This document shows positions 46,158 to 54,841 of a stretch of DNA of 64,000 nucleotides, piece after piece. The translations under genes were made by a program, and so were the position numbers. Within the stretch, counting starts at the first letter, position 1, and every line of letters begins with the position of its first letter. The notes beneath the pieces are model-generated. The model saw nothing but the letters and a program-made list of their open reading frames with translations. It made no database searches and was not told the DNA's origin. Source of the stretch: Opitutaceae bacterium (lineage in GTDB: Bacteria > Verrucomicrobiota > Verrucomicrobiia > Opitutales > Opitutaceae); contig JANQRT010000024.1 in NCBI GenBank assembly GCA_028284385.1, positions 1 to 64,000 of the forward strand. The letters are read 5' to 3'.

Positions 46158-47336
46158 TTATCCCAGCTTTTCAAGCAGCCATGAGGCAGGACCACCTTTG
46201 CGTGGTTTGTCCAGCAAATCGCGCAGTTTAGCGCCCAGGTTCCGGGTACTGCGAATCCTGTCCGGATTCTCCATGCATTCTAGTATTTGCTCACACAAGA
46301 CAGAAGGCCTCGCGGCTCCTTGGATAAATTCCGGATACATGGCTTCACGCAGGATAATATTAGCCATTCCAATGAAGGGCACTTTCATTAGCGCTTTCCC
46401 GAAAAGATAAGTGAGCGGATGCGTTCGATAGACGACTGCTCCTGGAATATTAGCCAAGGCGCAGTTGAGCGACATCGTCCCCGAGCTTGTTAGAACTGCC
46501 CGCCCGCTTATCGCTTTATCATTCGATACGAGACGAACATGTTTTCGCAATTCGTCTTCCTTATTCAACATGAGTGCTAGCTGCTCCTTGATGGCTTCAC
46601 TGGGATAAATACAGATGGCTTGAAGCTTGTTCCGATCCCGCAGGCACAGATGGAAAGCCTCGAAAATTACCGGAGCAATTCGCTGAACAGCGGAATGCCG
46701 ACTTCCTGGCAGAAGCAGAATCGGACCATCAGCATCGAACTGGACGGGCAATTCGTAGTCGTCAGCTAAAAACGGATGCCCCACAAAGCGCGTCTCTAAA
46801 GAAGTGTCTCCATAGGTTTCCACTTCGAATGGGAAAATGACAGCTATGGAATCAAAAAGCTTTGCCATTTCGAAGCGACGCTTCGCTCTCCAGGCCCAAA
46901 TCTGAGGGCTGATATAATACAGCATAGTCAGAGAACCTCCAGCCTTCCTGGCCAAGCCGAGATCGAAAAGCTTTCGAGCTAGGCGTTTATTGAGCCCCGG
47001 ATAATCGACAAAGCAGATCGCTCGAGGCATATGCCTTTGTATCCATGAAATGGTTTCTTCAAAGATCTTCTTATAGATTTTGTAGTGCTTGAGGACTTCG
47101 ACAAATCCAATAACCGAATACTGAATGAGATCGAAAAGCAGCTGGGCTCCAGCCTCTTTCATATGATGCCCCCCAATCGCCGCGATTTTGAGATGAGGAT
47201 TCTGTTGCATTGCCGATCTGATCATCCTCGCCGCGTGTTCATCTCCCGAATGCTCGCCTGCGATAACCAGGATATCGACCTCGCCCTCAGCGGGCTCGGG
47301 GAAGGAAAAGTCTAGCTCTAAAGAGGCTTTAGCCAT
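46158..47336 (-). CDS. lpxB: Lipid-A-disaccharide synthase
   Basis: Glycosyltransferase joining lipid X with UDP-diacylglucosamine to form the lipid A disaccharide, peripheral to the inner membrane. About 392 residues. VIAGEHSGDEHAARMIRSAM lies at the N-terminus, ICFVDYPGLNKRLARKLF and YYISPQIWAWRAKRR near 130-165, LLLPGSRHSAVQRI near 225, and the donor site SSGTMSLNCALANIPGAVVYRTHPLTY in the C-terminal half. A TTG at 47351 is open, but MAKASLELD at 47336 is the better start. It is the last gene of a minus-strand envelope unit beginning with lolC or lysS. Confidence 0.96.
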   Translation of the reverse strand: MAKASLELDFSFPEPAEGEVDILVIAGEHSGDEHAARMIRSAMQQNPHLKIAAIGGHHMKEAGAQLLFDLIQYSVIGFVEVLKHYKIYKKIFEETISWIQRHMPRAICFVDYPGLNKRLARKLFDLGLARKAGGSLTMLYYISPQIWAWRAKRRFEMAKLFDSIAVIFPFEVETYGDTSLETRFVGHPFLADDYELPVQFDADGPILLLPGSRHSAVQRIAPVIFEAFHLCLRDRNKLQAICIYPSEAIKEQLALMLNKEDELRKHVRLVSNDKAISGRAVLTSSGTMSLNCALANIPGAVVYRTHPLTYLFGKALMKVPFIGMANIILREAMYPEFIQGAARPSVLCEQILECMENPDRIRSTRNLGAKLRDLLDKPRKGGPASWLLEKLG

Positions 47337-47440
47337 AGGTTTTTCAAACAACTGAACACGCGAAATACACTAAAGCTTGGAGAAATTTAGATTTCGTGTG
47401 TTTCGCATTACTCGTTGTTTCAGAATCTCAATACCTATAC

Positions 47441-48373
47441 CTAGCCCTGAGCTCTTATCTGCTCGGTAACTTTTATCGCTATCTCAAGGGCAGTCTTGCC
47501 AAGCTCACCGCCTACCTTAGGCTGCTTACGCTCGCGAACGCTTTGGGCAAAGGAAACCAGCTCCAATTTAAGGGGCTCTCCTTTTTCAATAGGCACATCC
47601 TCCTTGTCGAGCTGCCCACCAGAAATCTTCACCACATGGCCGGACTGGTTCATGAAGTCCAGAGACAAGTAGCCAGAAGGCTGAAACACCCTGATCTCGC
47701 GCACTTTCTTGCTGCTTACACGGCTTACTTCGAGATTGGCTACGCAACCAGTAGCGAACTGAATACGGGCATTAGCGATATCCTCCGTTGGCGAAAGGAC
47801 GTCCACGCCAACACTATCGATCCGTTCAATAGGAGCATTCACCAATTGGAGAATCACGCCAATATCGTGTATCATTAAATCCAGGACAACGCCCACTTCG
47901 GTTCCCCGAGGCTGAAAAGGGGCCAGCCTCTCGGCTTTGATAAATTTCGGAGAAGACACGGCGTCTTCCAAAAAACTCATTACTGGATTGAAGTGCTCGA
48001 TGTGACCTACCTGGACTAGCAGGTCAGCCTCGTTCGCCGCATTCAAAATGTCAGTCGCCTGATCAAGAGACTGACAAATGGGTTTTTCAACAAGAAGATG
48101 GCAACCTCCTTTCAGCAAAGGAATGGCCACTTCGTGATGCTTATCGGTGGGGACAACAATGCTGACGGCATCGCAAGCCTCAGCCATCTCGTCTAGCGTT
48201 TTAAAACGGAGGCAGCCACGCTTTTCGCAGACCTCTTCAGCTCTTGCATCATCAATCTCGAAAATTCCCGCCAGTTCGACTTCTTCGAGCTCGGAATAGA
48301 TCCGGGCATGATGCTGACCGAGATAGCCAACGCCAGCTACGCCAAATTTAAGTTTCTGTCCTTTATTATCCAT
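47441..48373 (-). CDS. Gfo/Idh/MocA oxidoreductase in the lipid A locus (possibly GnnA-like)
   Basis: 310 residues. Rossmann start KFGVAGVGYLGQHHARIYSEL, then VSIVVPTDKHHEVAIPLLKGG and HLLVEKPICQSL with the family lysine near residue 95; VQVGHIEHFNP and LDLMIHDIGVILQL provide the catalytic-domain H-x-x-x-N and D-x-x-x-H-D motifs. It sits 12 bases before lolD's stop and about 104 before lpxB's start, in one direction. GnnA of Acidithiobacillus and Leptospira, a relative that oxidises C3 of UDP-GlcNAc to make amide-linked lipid A, has similar sequence by memory, so this may be a GnnA. The partner aminotransferase GnnB is not in the window, so this stays a hypothesis. Confidence 0.85.
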   Translation of the reverse strand: MDNKGQKLKFGVAGVGYLGQHHARIYSELEEVELAGIFEIDDARAEEVCEKRGCLRFKTLDEMAEACDAVSIVVPTDKHHEVAIPLLKGGCHLLVEKPICQSLDQATDILNAANEADLLVQVGHIEHFNPVMSFLEDAVSSPKFIKAERLAPFQPRGTEVGVVLDLMIHDIGVILQLVNAPIERIDSVGVDVLSPTEDIANARIQFATGCVANLEVSRVSSKKVREIRVFQPSGYLSLDFMNQSGHVVKISGGQLDKEDVPIEKGEPLKLELVSFAQSVRERKQPKVGGELGKTALEIAIKVTEQIRAQG

Positions 48374-48385
48374 TACATTCCTGGA

Positions 48386-49066
48386 CTACGCTTCCTTGTG
48401 CAAAAGCCCGTCTTTTAAATGGTATTTCGAATCGGCCATACTTGCATGAGCATTGTTGTGAGTAACCAAAACAAGACCTATTTTCTCCTCGCTGCACAAA
48501 GACCGAAGCAAGTCTATGACCGCGTCACCGGTTCCTTCGTCAAGATTACCCGTCGGCTCGTCAGCCAAAATCACTTTGGGGTTCGCGCACATAGCCCTGG
48601 CGATAGCAACTCTCTGCCTTTCTCCGCCAGAAAGCGTGCTTGGCAGACTGTGAAGTCGCTCTCCCAGTCCCACACGCTCCATTAGCGTCTTCGAGCGAGA
48701 ACGCCAATCCAAATCGAGCCCGGCAATACGAGCGCCCATCGCCACATTCGCTAAGGCATCGATTTCAGGGACCAGATAGTAAGACTGGAAAACCAAGGAG
48801 AGAAAACCGCGACGCTTTCGAGCCAAAGAATTGATTTTAAATTTGGATACGTTCTCGCCAGCCCAGTTGATTTCCCCTCCGTCACTCGTTTCCAAGCCGG
48901 AAAGCAAATTCAGCAGCGTCGTCTTGCCTGAACCTGATTCTCCTTGAATACTGATGAATTCACCCTCGTTTAGCGAAACATCGATACCTTTGAGCACTTC
49001 GATATCCTTGCTGCCGCTTCGAAAATTCTTCCGTAAGCCTAAACCTGCCAGTATCGGACTATTCAC
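48386..49066 (-). CDS. lolD: Lipoprotein-releasing ABC transporter ATPase (LolD-like)
   Basis: ATPase of the LolCDE-type or MacB-type machinery that lifts lipoproteins out of the inner membrane. 226 residues. Walker A GESGSGKTT is at 42-50, signature LSGGERQR at 145-152 and Walker B VILADE at 165-170, followed by PTGNLDEGTG, the loop seen in LolD/MacB ATPases. ATG start overlaps the lolC-like stop by eight bases, supporting one complex. Only one permease is present here, so the transporter is probably a homodimer of that permease, as in the single-LolF arrangement of some bacteria. Confidence 0.92.
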   Translation of the reverse strand: MNSPILAGLGLRKNFRSGSKDIEVLKGIDVSLNEGEFISIQGESGSGKTTLLNLLSGLETSDGGEINWAGENVSKFKINSLARKRRGFLSLVFQSYYLVPEIDALANVAMGARIAGLDLDWRSRSKTLMERVGLGERLHSLPSTLSGGERQRVAIARAMCANPKVILADEPTGNLDEGTGDAVIDLLRSLCSEEKIGLVLVTHNNAHASMADSKYHLKDGLLHKEA

Positions 49067-50288
49067 TACGCAAAGCCTCTACGGGTTTCAATCGAGCGGC
49101 GTTAAGAGCCGGAACGACGCCAGCCAAGGTCGAAATAGCAATGGCGAGAATAGCTATACGCGTCAAATCCTCGGATTGCACATCAATGGGCAGATAGGCA
49201 AAGCCATAGAACTCGCTCATCGATTCCGCTACTCCCATGAAATTGGATATAGCGGTAGTGATTTCCTCTCGAACGCCAATCAGGCTAAAGCCCAAAGCGA
49301 AACCGAAAGCGGCACCGACAATCCCGATAGCAACGCCCTGCAGACAAAAGCAAGCCGCTACTTGCGAAGCGGTGGCTCCCATCGAAGAAAAAACGCCAAT
49401 CTCGCGAGTTTTCCGTATCACCGAAATTAGGAGTGAAGACATTATAGAAAAAGCGGATACAATCAGTATAATGAAAAGCAGGAAGAACATCATCCGGTTC
49501 TCGAATTCGAGAATGCCGAGCATCTCGCGATTGGCGTATCGCCAGGACGAAGCCCACAAGTTTATATCTAGTTTTCCATTTAGATTATTCGCCACGCGAT
49601 CAGGATCATATCCATCTTCTACGTACGCCTTAATGCCATGGACGCCCTCCCCCAGTCCGTAAAGCTCTTGCATGAAACGCAAAGTGCAGAGCACCGTATT
49701 TTCATCTACTTCATACCATCCTGTCTCGAAAATAGCCGCTACTTCAACTTCCCGAGGCAACGGAACCTCGTCACGTGTAAGCTGCTCGAGCAGTTGTTGA
49801 TTGTAGATCATGGCAGTTTCTCCGACGCGCAACCTTAAGGCAGTTGCTACACCCGAACTGACAATCACGGAGTCGTCGTAGAAATCATCAATGTCGCCCT
49901 CAAGAATGTGGGAAGCTACTGTTGCCAACTCCTCATCCGATCTAACGTCAATTCCTTGGACTAGCGGAAACGTGGGTCGGTCATTGTACTGCATCATCAC
50001 CATCCCATGAGCGTAAGGCACCGCTCGCTTTATCCCTTCCTCCGCCAAAATCGTTTCAGTCAATTGTCTATGATTGCCAATAATAGTCCTTCCTTCAATA
50101 CGCAGGTCGCCATAAGCGTTGGCCAGGTTTCTCCGAATCTCAGCTTGGAAGCCATTGAATACGCTGGGCACGATTATCAGCACGGCGACACCTAAAGCGA
50201 CCCCGGTAATCGACATAGCCGTAAAAAAGGGAAACCGTTTCCCTTTCGGAAACAAGTGCCTCAACGCTATATAAATATACCAGGGCAT
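49059..50288 (-). CDS. lolC: Lipoprotein-releasing ABC transporter permease (LolC/LolE-like)
   Basis: Inner-membrane permease with MacB-type topology, 409 residues: an N-terminal span (about 18-42, FFTAMSITGVALGVAVLII), a periplasmic domain of roughly 200 residues, then three C-terminal spans beginning near 265 (MFFLLFIILIVSAFSIMSSLL). RKTREIGVFSSMGATASQV and the final PALNAARLKPVEALRSE are classic for LolC/E/MacB. The opening WYIYIALRHLFPKGKRFPFFT is LolC/E-like rather than MacB. Its ATPase overlaps immediately downstream. LolA and LolB genes are not in the window. Confidence 0.92.
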   Translation of the reverse strand: MPWYIYIALRHLFPKGKRFPFFTAMSITGVALGVAVLIIVPSVFNGFQAEIRRNLANAYGDLRIEGRTIIGNHRQLTETILAEEGIKRAVPYAHGMVMMQYNDRPTFPLVQGIDVRSDEELATVASHILEGDIDDFYDDSVIVSSGVATALRLRVGETAMIYNQQLLEQLTRDEVPLPREVEVAAIFETGWYEVDENTVLCTLRFMQELYGLGEGVHGIKAYVEDGYDPDRVANNLNGKLDINLWASSWRYANREMLGILEFENRMMFFLLFIILIVSAFSIMSSLLISVIRKTREIGVFSSMGATASQVAACFCLQGVAIGIVGAAFGFALGFSLIGVREEITTAISNFMGVAESMSEFYGFAYLPIDVQSEDLTRIAILAIAISTLAGVVPALNAARLKPVEALRSE

Positions 50289-50393
50289 GAAGTCGATTTA
50301 TGAGGAAAGACTGGAAACGGTGGAATAAGTTGCTCGCATTTTGATTTTCGAGATGCAGCGACTGTATTTATTCTAACATGACTGGTTAGGAAA

Positions 50394-51860
50394 CTAGGAT
50401 CGGAGTTGAGGATAGAGGATCACGTCCCGAATGTTTTCCGCCTCGGTAAGAAGGATGACCAGACGATCGATGCCCACTCCCATTCCCCCAGCTGGCGGCA
50501 TGCCGTATTCGATCGTTTCCAGAAAGTCGTAGTCGACATTCTGGGCTTCCGCCCCCGCCTGATGCTCGAACATTTCTCTTTGAACGTCAGGATCGTTTTG
50601 CTCAGAATAAGCCGGAGCGACTTCCATCCCGCCAATCACGAGCTCGAAGATATCGAGCAGGCTTGGGTCTTCCTGATTCAATTTCGCCAGCGGACAAATC
50701 TCCTTTGGAAAGAGTGTTACGAAGGTGGGCTGAATGAGATTGGGCTCGACGAGCTTCTCGTAGATTTCGTGCGTCACTTCGTAGTCCTCCCAGTCTGCCT
50801 CGTGCTCAAGGCCCATCGCCTTTACTTTCTCAAGCTTCTCTTCCCGGGTATGAGAAAACCAGTCCGGATCCTTGGTTGTTTCGACAATGAGATCTCTATA
50901 GGATACTTCTCGCCACTCGGCAAAGAAATCGATGGTGTGTCCTCCAAAAATGGATACCGTTTCCTTGCCAAGCACATCCCGTACTAGATGCCGAATCAAG
51001 TCCTGTATCAGGATCATCATGCCACGATGGTCCGAGTACGCTTCATAGAGTTCGAGCATGGTGAACTCAGGATTGTGCCGCCGCGAGATTCCTTCGTTCC
51101 GAAAGTTGCGGCCAATCTCGAACACCTTGTCGTAACCGGCTACCAGGAGCCTCTTGAGATAGAGCTCCAGGGAAATCCTCATGTAGAAATCGCGATCAAG
51201 AGAATTGTGATGCGTGACAAATGGCTTTGCCACCGCTCCCCCAGCGAGATTCTGGAAAATAGGAGTTTCGACTTCCAGATACCCACGCTCTTCCAGAAAG
51301 CGTCGGATGGCAGCCACGATGCGGCTTCGATTAAAGAAACGCTCTCGTGATTCCGGACTCATAATCAAATCCAAATGTCGCTGCCGAATACGCTGCTCCT
51401 GATCCGTTAGACCATGGAACTTCTCTGGCAACGGGCGAAGGGCTTTGGACACCAGCTCATGACGCTGAGCCCGAATCGTGATTTCGCCGGTCTTCGTTTT
51501 AAAAAGCGTTCCCTCGACGCCAATAATATCGCCGACATCCAGCTTTTTAAAATCGGCATAGGCCTCTTCTCCCAAGGCGTCTATGCGCACGTATGCTTGA
51601 ATGAGTCCGCTTTGGTCCTGCAGTTTCACGAACTGAGCCTTCCCCATCTTGCGGATGAACTTCAAGCGACCCGCGACGCTTACCGTTGGTTGAGAATCCT
51701 CCTCCTCGTTTTCCAGGTAGGACTCGATCGCTTCCTTCGAAGTGTGTTTCGGCCTGAAAGTAGAGCGGAAGGGATCCACGCCTTTGGCTCTCAAATCGTC
51801 GAGCTTCTGCCGTCGTACAGCTAGTTGATCATGAGAAATATCGGATAGGTTCGAGCTCAT
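50394..51860 (-). CDS. lysS: Lysyl-tRNA synthetase (class II)
   Basis: Charges tRNA-Lys. 488 residues. An N-terminal OB-fold anticodon-binding domain (about 60-165, with VAGRLKFIRKMGKAQFVKLQD) precedes the class II core. Motif 2 region is KVFEIGRNFRNEGISRRHNPEFTMLE near residue 260 and motif 3 is GMPPAGGMGVGIDRLVILL near the end. The GTG at 51869 is also open; ATG at 51860 is preferred. The stop lies 105 bases from the lolC-like start on the same strand, so it may share a transcript with the envelope genes. Divergent from lipA. Confidence 0.97.
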   Translation of the reverse strand: MSSNLSDISHDQLAVRRQKLDDLRAKGVDPFRSTFRPKHTSKEAIESYLENEEEDSQPTVSVAGRLKFIRKMGKAQFVKLQDQSGLIQAYVRIDALGEEAYADFKKLDVGDIIGVEGTLFKTKTGEITIRAQRHELVSKALRPLPEKFHGLTDQEQRIRQRHLDLIMSPESRERFFNRSRIVAAIRRFLEERGYLEVETPIFQNLAGGAVAKPFVTHHNSLDRDFYMRISLELYLKRLLVAGYDKVFEIGRNFRNEGISRRHNPEFTMLELYEAYSDHRGMMILIQDLIRHLVRDVLGKETVSIFGGHTIDFFAEWREVSYRDLIVETTKDPDWFSHTREEKLEKVKAMGLEHEADWEDYEVTHEIYEKLVEPNLIQPTFVTLFPKEICPLAKLNQEDPSLLDIFELVIGGMEVAPAYSEQNDPDVQREMFEHQAGAEAQNVDYDFLETIEYGMPPAGGMGVGIDRLVILLTEAENIRDVILYPQLRS

Positions 51861-52005
51861 AAAACGCACACGATTAGGCGTGTTACCTAGAAAAGATCAA
51901 AGCCTTTCCTGTCGTTTTATAAAGTTAACTCCCCTACGGAACCAATCCATCCGGGATTTTGACTTGAAGGTTGATCTTTTTCTCCGAATGGAAAGGTTGA
52001 TGGCC

Positions 52006-52878
52006 ATGACAACACGCAAGCCAGATTGGCTTAGAGCAAAGCTCCCTTCAGGGAAAGGCTATGGCGCAGTAAGGAAGATGGTGGACGAAAACAAGCTTCA
52101 CACGGTCTGCCAAAGCGCCCAGTGCCCCAATCTGGGAGAGTGTTGGTCGCGGGGCACAGCAACGCTGATGATCCTCGGAAATGTTTGCACAAGATCCTGC
52201 AATTTCTGCGCAATACAGACGGGTCGGCCAACGGAGCTCGATCTAGGCGAACCAGCAAGAGTCGCAGAGGCTGTCGCCAAAATGGGATTACGGCATTGCG
52301 TCATCACATCGGTCACTCGCGACGAACTGGAGGATGGAGGAGCTTCGGTCTGGGCAGCCACGATTCGAGCGATCCGGCATCGCAATCCGAATACCGCTAT
52401 TGAAGTGCTTACTCCCGATTTCAGGGGACGCGTGAAGGATTTGGATACCGTGCTCGAGGCTAATCCCGATATCTTCAATCACAACATCGAGACCGTTGAG
52501 CGCCTGCAAAAGCCGGTTCGGGTTCAAGCCCGATACGATCGAACGATGCTCATCCTGGAACACGCCGCGAAAAAGGGCTTCGTTACCAAATCAGGCCTCA
52601 TGTTAGGGCTCGGGGAGAAAAAGGAAGAGATCGCTAATACCCTGCAAGATCTGAGAAAGATCGAAACGAAGATCCTTACCCTCGGCCAATACCTTCAGCC
52701 AACGTCACGCCATCTTCCGGTCGATCGCTGGGTCACTCCCGAGGAATTCCAGGCCTGGAAAGACTATGCCCTTTCGATTGGATTTGAAATCGTAGAGTCA
52801 GGTCCACTCGTGCGGTCTTCCTACCATGCTGAAGAGCAGTCGGCTTCGTTCACCGGACTGAACGACGTCGCTATATAA
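52006..52878 (+). CDS. lipA: Lipoyl synthase
   Basis: Radical SAM enzyme that inserts two sulfurs into octanoyl groups on lipoyl domains. From the ATG at 52006 it has 290 residues. The auxiliary cluster cysteines are C35, C40 and C46 (CQSAQCPNLGEC) and the radical SAM cluster cysteines C61, C65 and C68 (CTRSCNFC). VITSVTRDELEDGGA and PVRVQARYDRTMLILEHAKK-like sequence follow, and the C-terminal serine region is GPLVRSSYHAEEQ. The frame is open back to 51880, but the upstream 42 residues are unlike the family; GAAAGG lies nine bases before the chosen ATG. LipB is not present nearby. Confidence 0.96.
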   Translation: MTTRKPDWLRAKLPSGKGYGAVRKMVDENKLHTVCQSAQCPNLGECWSRGTATLMILGNVCTRSCNFCAIQTGRPTELDLGEPARVAEAVAKMGLRHCVITSVTRDELEDGGASVWAATIRAIRHRNPNTAIEVLTPDFRGRVKDLDTVLEANPDIFNHNIETVERLQKPVRVQARYDRTMLILEHAAKKGFVTKSGLMLGLGEKKEEIANTLQDLRKIETKILTLGQYLQPTSRHLPVDRWVTPEEFQAWKDYALSIGFEIVESGPLVRSSYHAEEQSASFTGLNDVAI

Positions 52879-52964
52879 ATATATAGCTTTGGTAATTTCC
52901 ATCAGTCGCGTCCGGGGAAATTTTTCTGGCGTGATCAGCTTCCCTGGCGAGTATTCAGCGGAAC

Positions 52965-53432
52965 ATGAGCTCCATCCAAGAAAGACTAGAAGCAAAAGGC
53001 CTAACGCTTCCTGAACCACCAGAAGCCAGAGGAAACTACCTGCCCTACGTTGTGGCGGGGAATTTGGTATACCTATCAGGAACGCTGCCCATAGCAGACG
53101 GGCAGATAGTCTACGCTGGAAAAGTTGGTCGAGATCAAACGATTGAAACCGCCTACCAGGCTGCTCAGCTTTGCATTCTAAATGCCCTGGCAAACCTGAA
53201 AACTCCATCGGGAAACTTTGCACGGCTTTCCAAAATAGTGCATGTTGCTGGCTACGTTAACGGCATCGATGGCTTTTCGGACAGTCCTAAGGTGATCAAC
53301 GGAGCCTCTGATTTGCTTGCGGAAGTCCTTGGGGATCAAGGTAGGCACTCACGACTAGCAGTATCGGTAAACGGGTTGCCACTCGACGCGACGGTCGAGA
53401 CTCACTTGATCGCGGAATTAACAGGGAACTAA
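52965..53432 (+). CDS. RidA family protein (YjgF/YER057c/UK114 type)
   Basis: 155 residues, longer than typical RidA (about 128). Central motifs LVYLSGTLPIADG, TIETAYQAAQLCILNALANL and VNGLPLDATVETHLIAEL fit the subfamily with the pattern seen in many proteobacterial 150-residue members. RidA proper hydrolyses reactive enamine/imine intermediates such as 2-aminoacrylate using a conserved arginine; here the usual position reads NGLPLDATVE, so the deaminase arginine appears absent and activity may differ. ATG start 86 bases after lipA. Cytosolic. Confidence 0.85.
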   Translation: MSSIQERLEAKGLTLPEPPEARGNYLPYVVAGNLVYLSGTLPIADGQIVYAGKVGRDQTIETAYQAAQLCILNALANLKTPSGNFARLSKIVHVAGYVNGIDGFSDSPKVINGASDLLAEVLGDQGRHSRLAVSVNGLPLDATVETHLIAELTGN

Positions 53433-54021
53433 CTATTCCGCTTGCTTTCCTACATTTGTAGGATTTACTGCTTGCACTAAACGCGAGTAATCCGCAATAA
53501 GCGTTTGACTGAATTTCTAAATTTGATTGCGATCCGTGACTACGTATTCAAAACCTGAATTCTCAATACCCTTCCGACAAGCATCTGCTTCATTTTAAAC
53601 AAAGGCGTCGTAAATCCCATCAAGAAAACAAGCCGCGCCGAGAAAATCGAAAATGCCGAAATTTTGACGTAAGAAGCTGCATAAACGGTTTTAAGTTCTT
53701 GCAGTATTGAAGAAAGCCCCCTTTTTCTTTCAACTTTTCCCAAAATCTTGAGCTGCGACTCTCCAAACACCTTTGATAATCATCTCCCAAAGCACTGCCC
53801 TACTACCCTGTTTTCATACCCTGAAATCTAGAATGGCTGGGCGCGCGAATGCCAATCTTTCGCGTAACATGACTGTCACAATCCGTCCCTCAAAGCAGCG
53901 GCTGGGCCCTGTTCTGAAAGGCACCGAAAACCCAAGCTTTCCCTTTTAAAACGACCGAATAGCAAACGATTACTCTCCAAGATCCGCTATCGGAAAACCT
54001 TACGACTAAAGAACCAAAACA
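53433..54021. other. Long intergenic region upstream of the DUF3450-ExbBD cluster
   Basis: 589 bases. CCTACA-TT-TGTAGG at 53449-53462, 17 bases after the ridA-type stop, is a short perfect stem but lacks a T tract, so it is at best a weak terminator. A 76-codon minus-strand frame at 53540-53770 starts with GTG behind an AAAGG and is probably chance. The rest likely carries the promoter and any operators of the ExbB/ExbD operon; I saw no clear box. Confidence 0.55.
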
Positions 54022-54801
54022 ATGATCAAGATCAAAGCAGTAAAATTAATGGCAGCTGGAATCGCTTTGGCGACGCCTGCAGCATTAATAGCTCAAACTC
54101 CCGCGCTTGAGGAAACGCGTTCCAATCTCAAGGAGTGGGTGGACCTGAAAAAACTGATTTCCGAAGAAAGAAGCCTTTGGAGAGTCGAAAAGGAAACGCT
54201 CAACGAGCAAATCGATCTCCTCGATAGCGAAATTCAGAAGTTGAAGGATCAGATCGTAGCCAAAGAGGCTGAGATGTCGGAAGCCGATAAGGAGCGTATC
54301 GATCTGACAGAAGAAGAAAAAACTCTGAAGCAATCCGCTGCCGTGGTTGAGATGGCTATGGGAAATATCGAATCGACCATCCTTCAGTTGATGGATCAGT
54401 TCCCTGAAGCGCTGAAACAGAAGGAAGCCGTCAAACTGCTATCTGAGCGTATCCCCAAGGACGCTCGCCAAGCTCGAGCTGCTGGATTGTCAAGTCGCAT
54501 GCAATATGTCGTAGGCATGTTGGGAGAGATCGAGAAATTCAACAACCAGATTAACTACGATGAAACCATGCAGCAGATCGGCGGAGCCAACGTCGCAGTA
54601 AAGACCATCTACATCGGACTAGCCATCGGCTACTATGTCGACGGGACCAAAACAGAAGCTGGCATCCTACGTCCCGGACCCAACGGATGGGAGAAAGAAG
54701 ATCGTCCCGAGCTCGCAGAGGATATTGCCCAAGCCATAGCCATTTACCAAAGAGAAGTTGGGGAGGCTGTTTTCGTAAACCTGCCAATGACATTCAATTG
54801 A
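54022..54801 (+). CDS. DUF3450-like periplasmic coiled-coil protein
   Basis: 259 residues with a signal peptide (about 1-24, ending ALIAQT). Residues about 28-110 are a coiled coil rich in E/K with heptad-like spacing (LNEQIDLLDSEIQKLKDQIV), followed by a mostly helical domain and a C-terminal part containing YIGLAIGYYVDG and AIAIYQREVGEAVFVNLPM. Those C-terminal stretches resemble DUF3450 proteins, which are usually encoded next to ExbB/ExbD pairs in proteobacteria; that is recall. The role is unknown; an extracytoplasmic partner of the ExbB complex is a fair guess. ATG start, 40 bases before the exbB-like gene. Confidence 0.82.
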   Translation: MIKIKAVKLMAAGIALATPAALIAQTPALEETRSNLKEWVDLKKLISEERSLWRVEKETLNEQIDLLDSEIQKLKDQIVAKEAEMSEADKERIDLTEEEKTLKQSAAVVEMAMGNIESTILQLMDQFPEALKQKEAVKLLSERIPKDARQARAAGLSSRMQYVVGMLGEIEKFNNQINYDETMQQIGGANVAVKTIYIGLAIGYYVDGTKTEAGILRPGPNGWEKEDRPELAEDIAQAIAIYQREVGEAVFVNLPMTFN

Positions 54802-54841
54802 GGCAGAGGCATAAGACTAACCATTTAAAATATTTTGGCAC

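Noticed and set aside
53540..53770. 76-codon frame on the minus strand in the long gap before the DUF3450 gene
   Set aside because: GTG start with only a weak ribosome site and no recognisable protein features; left as noncoding.
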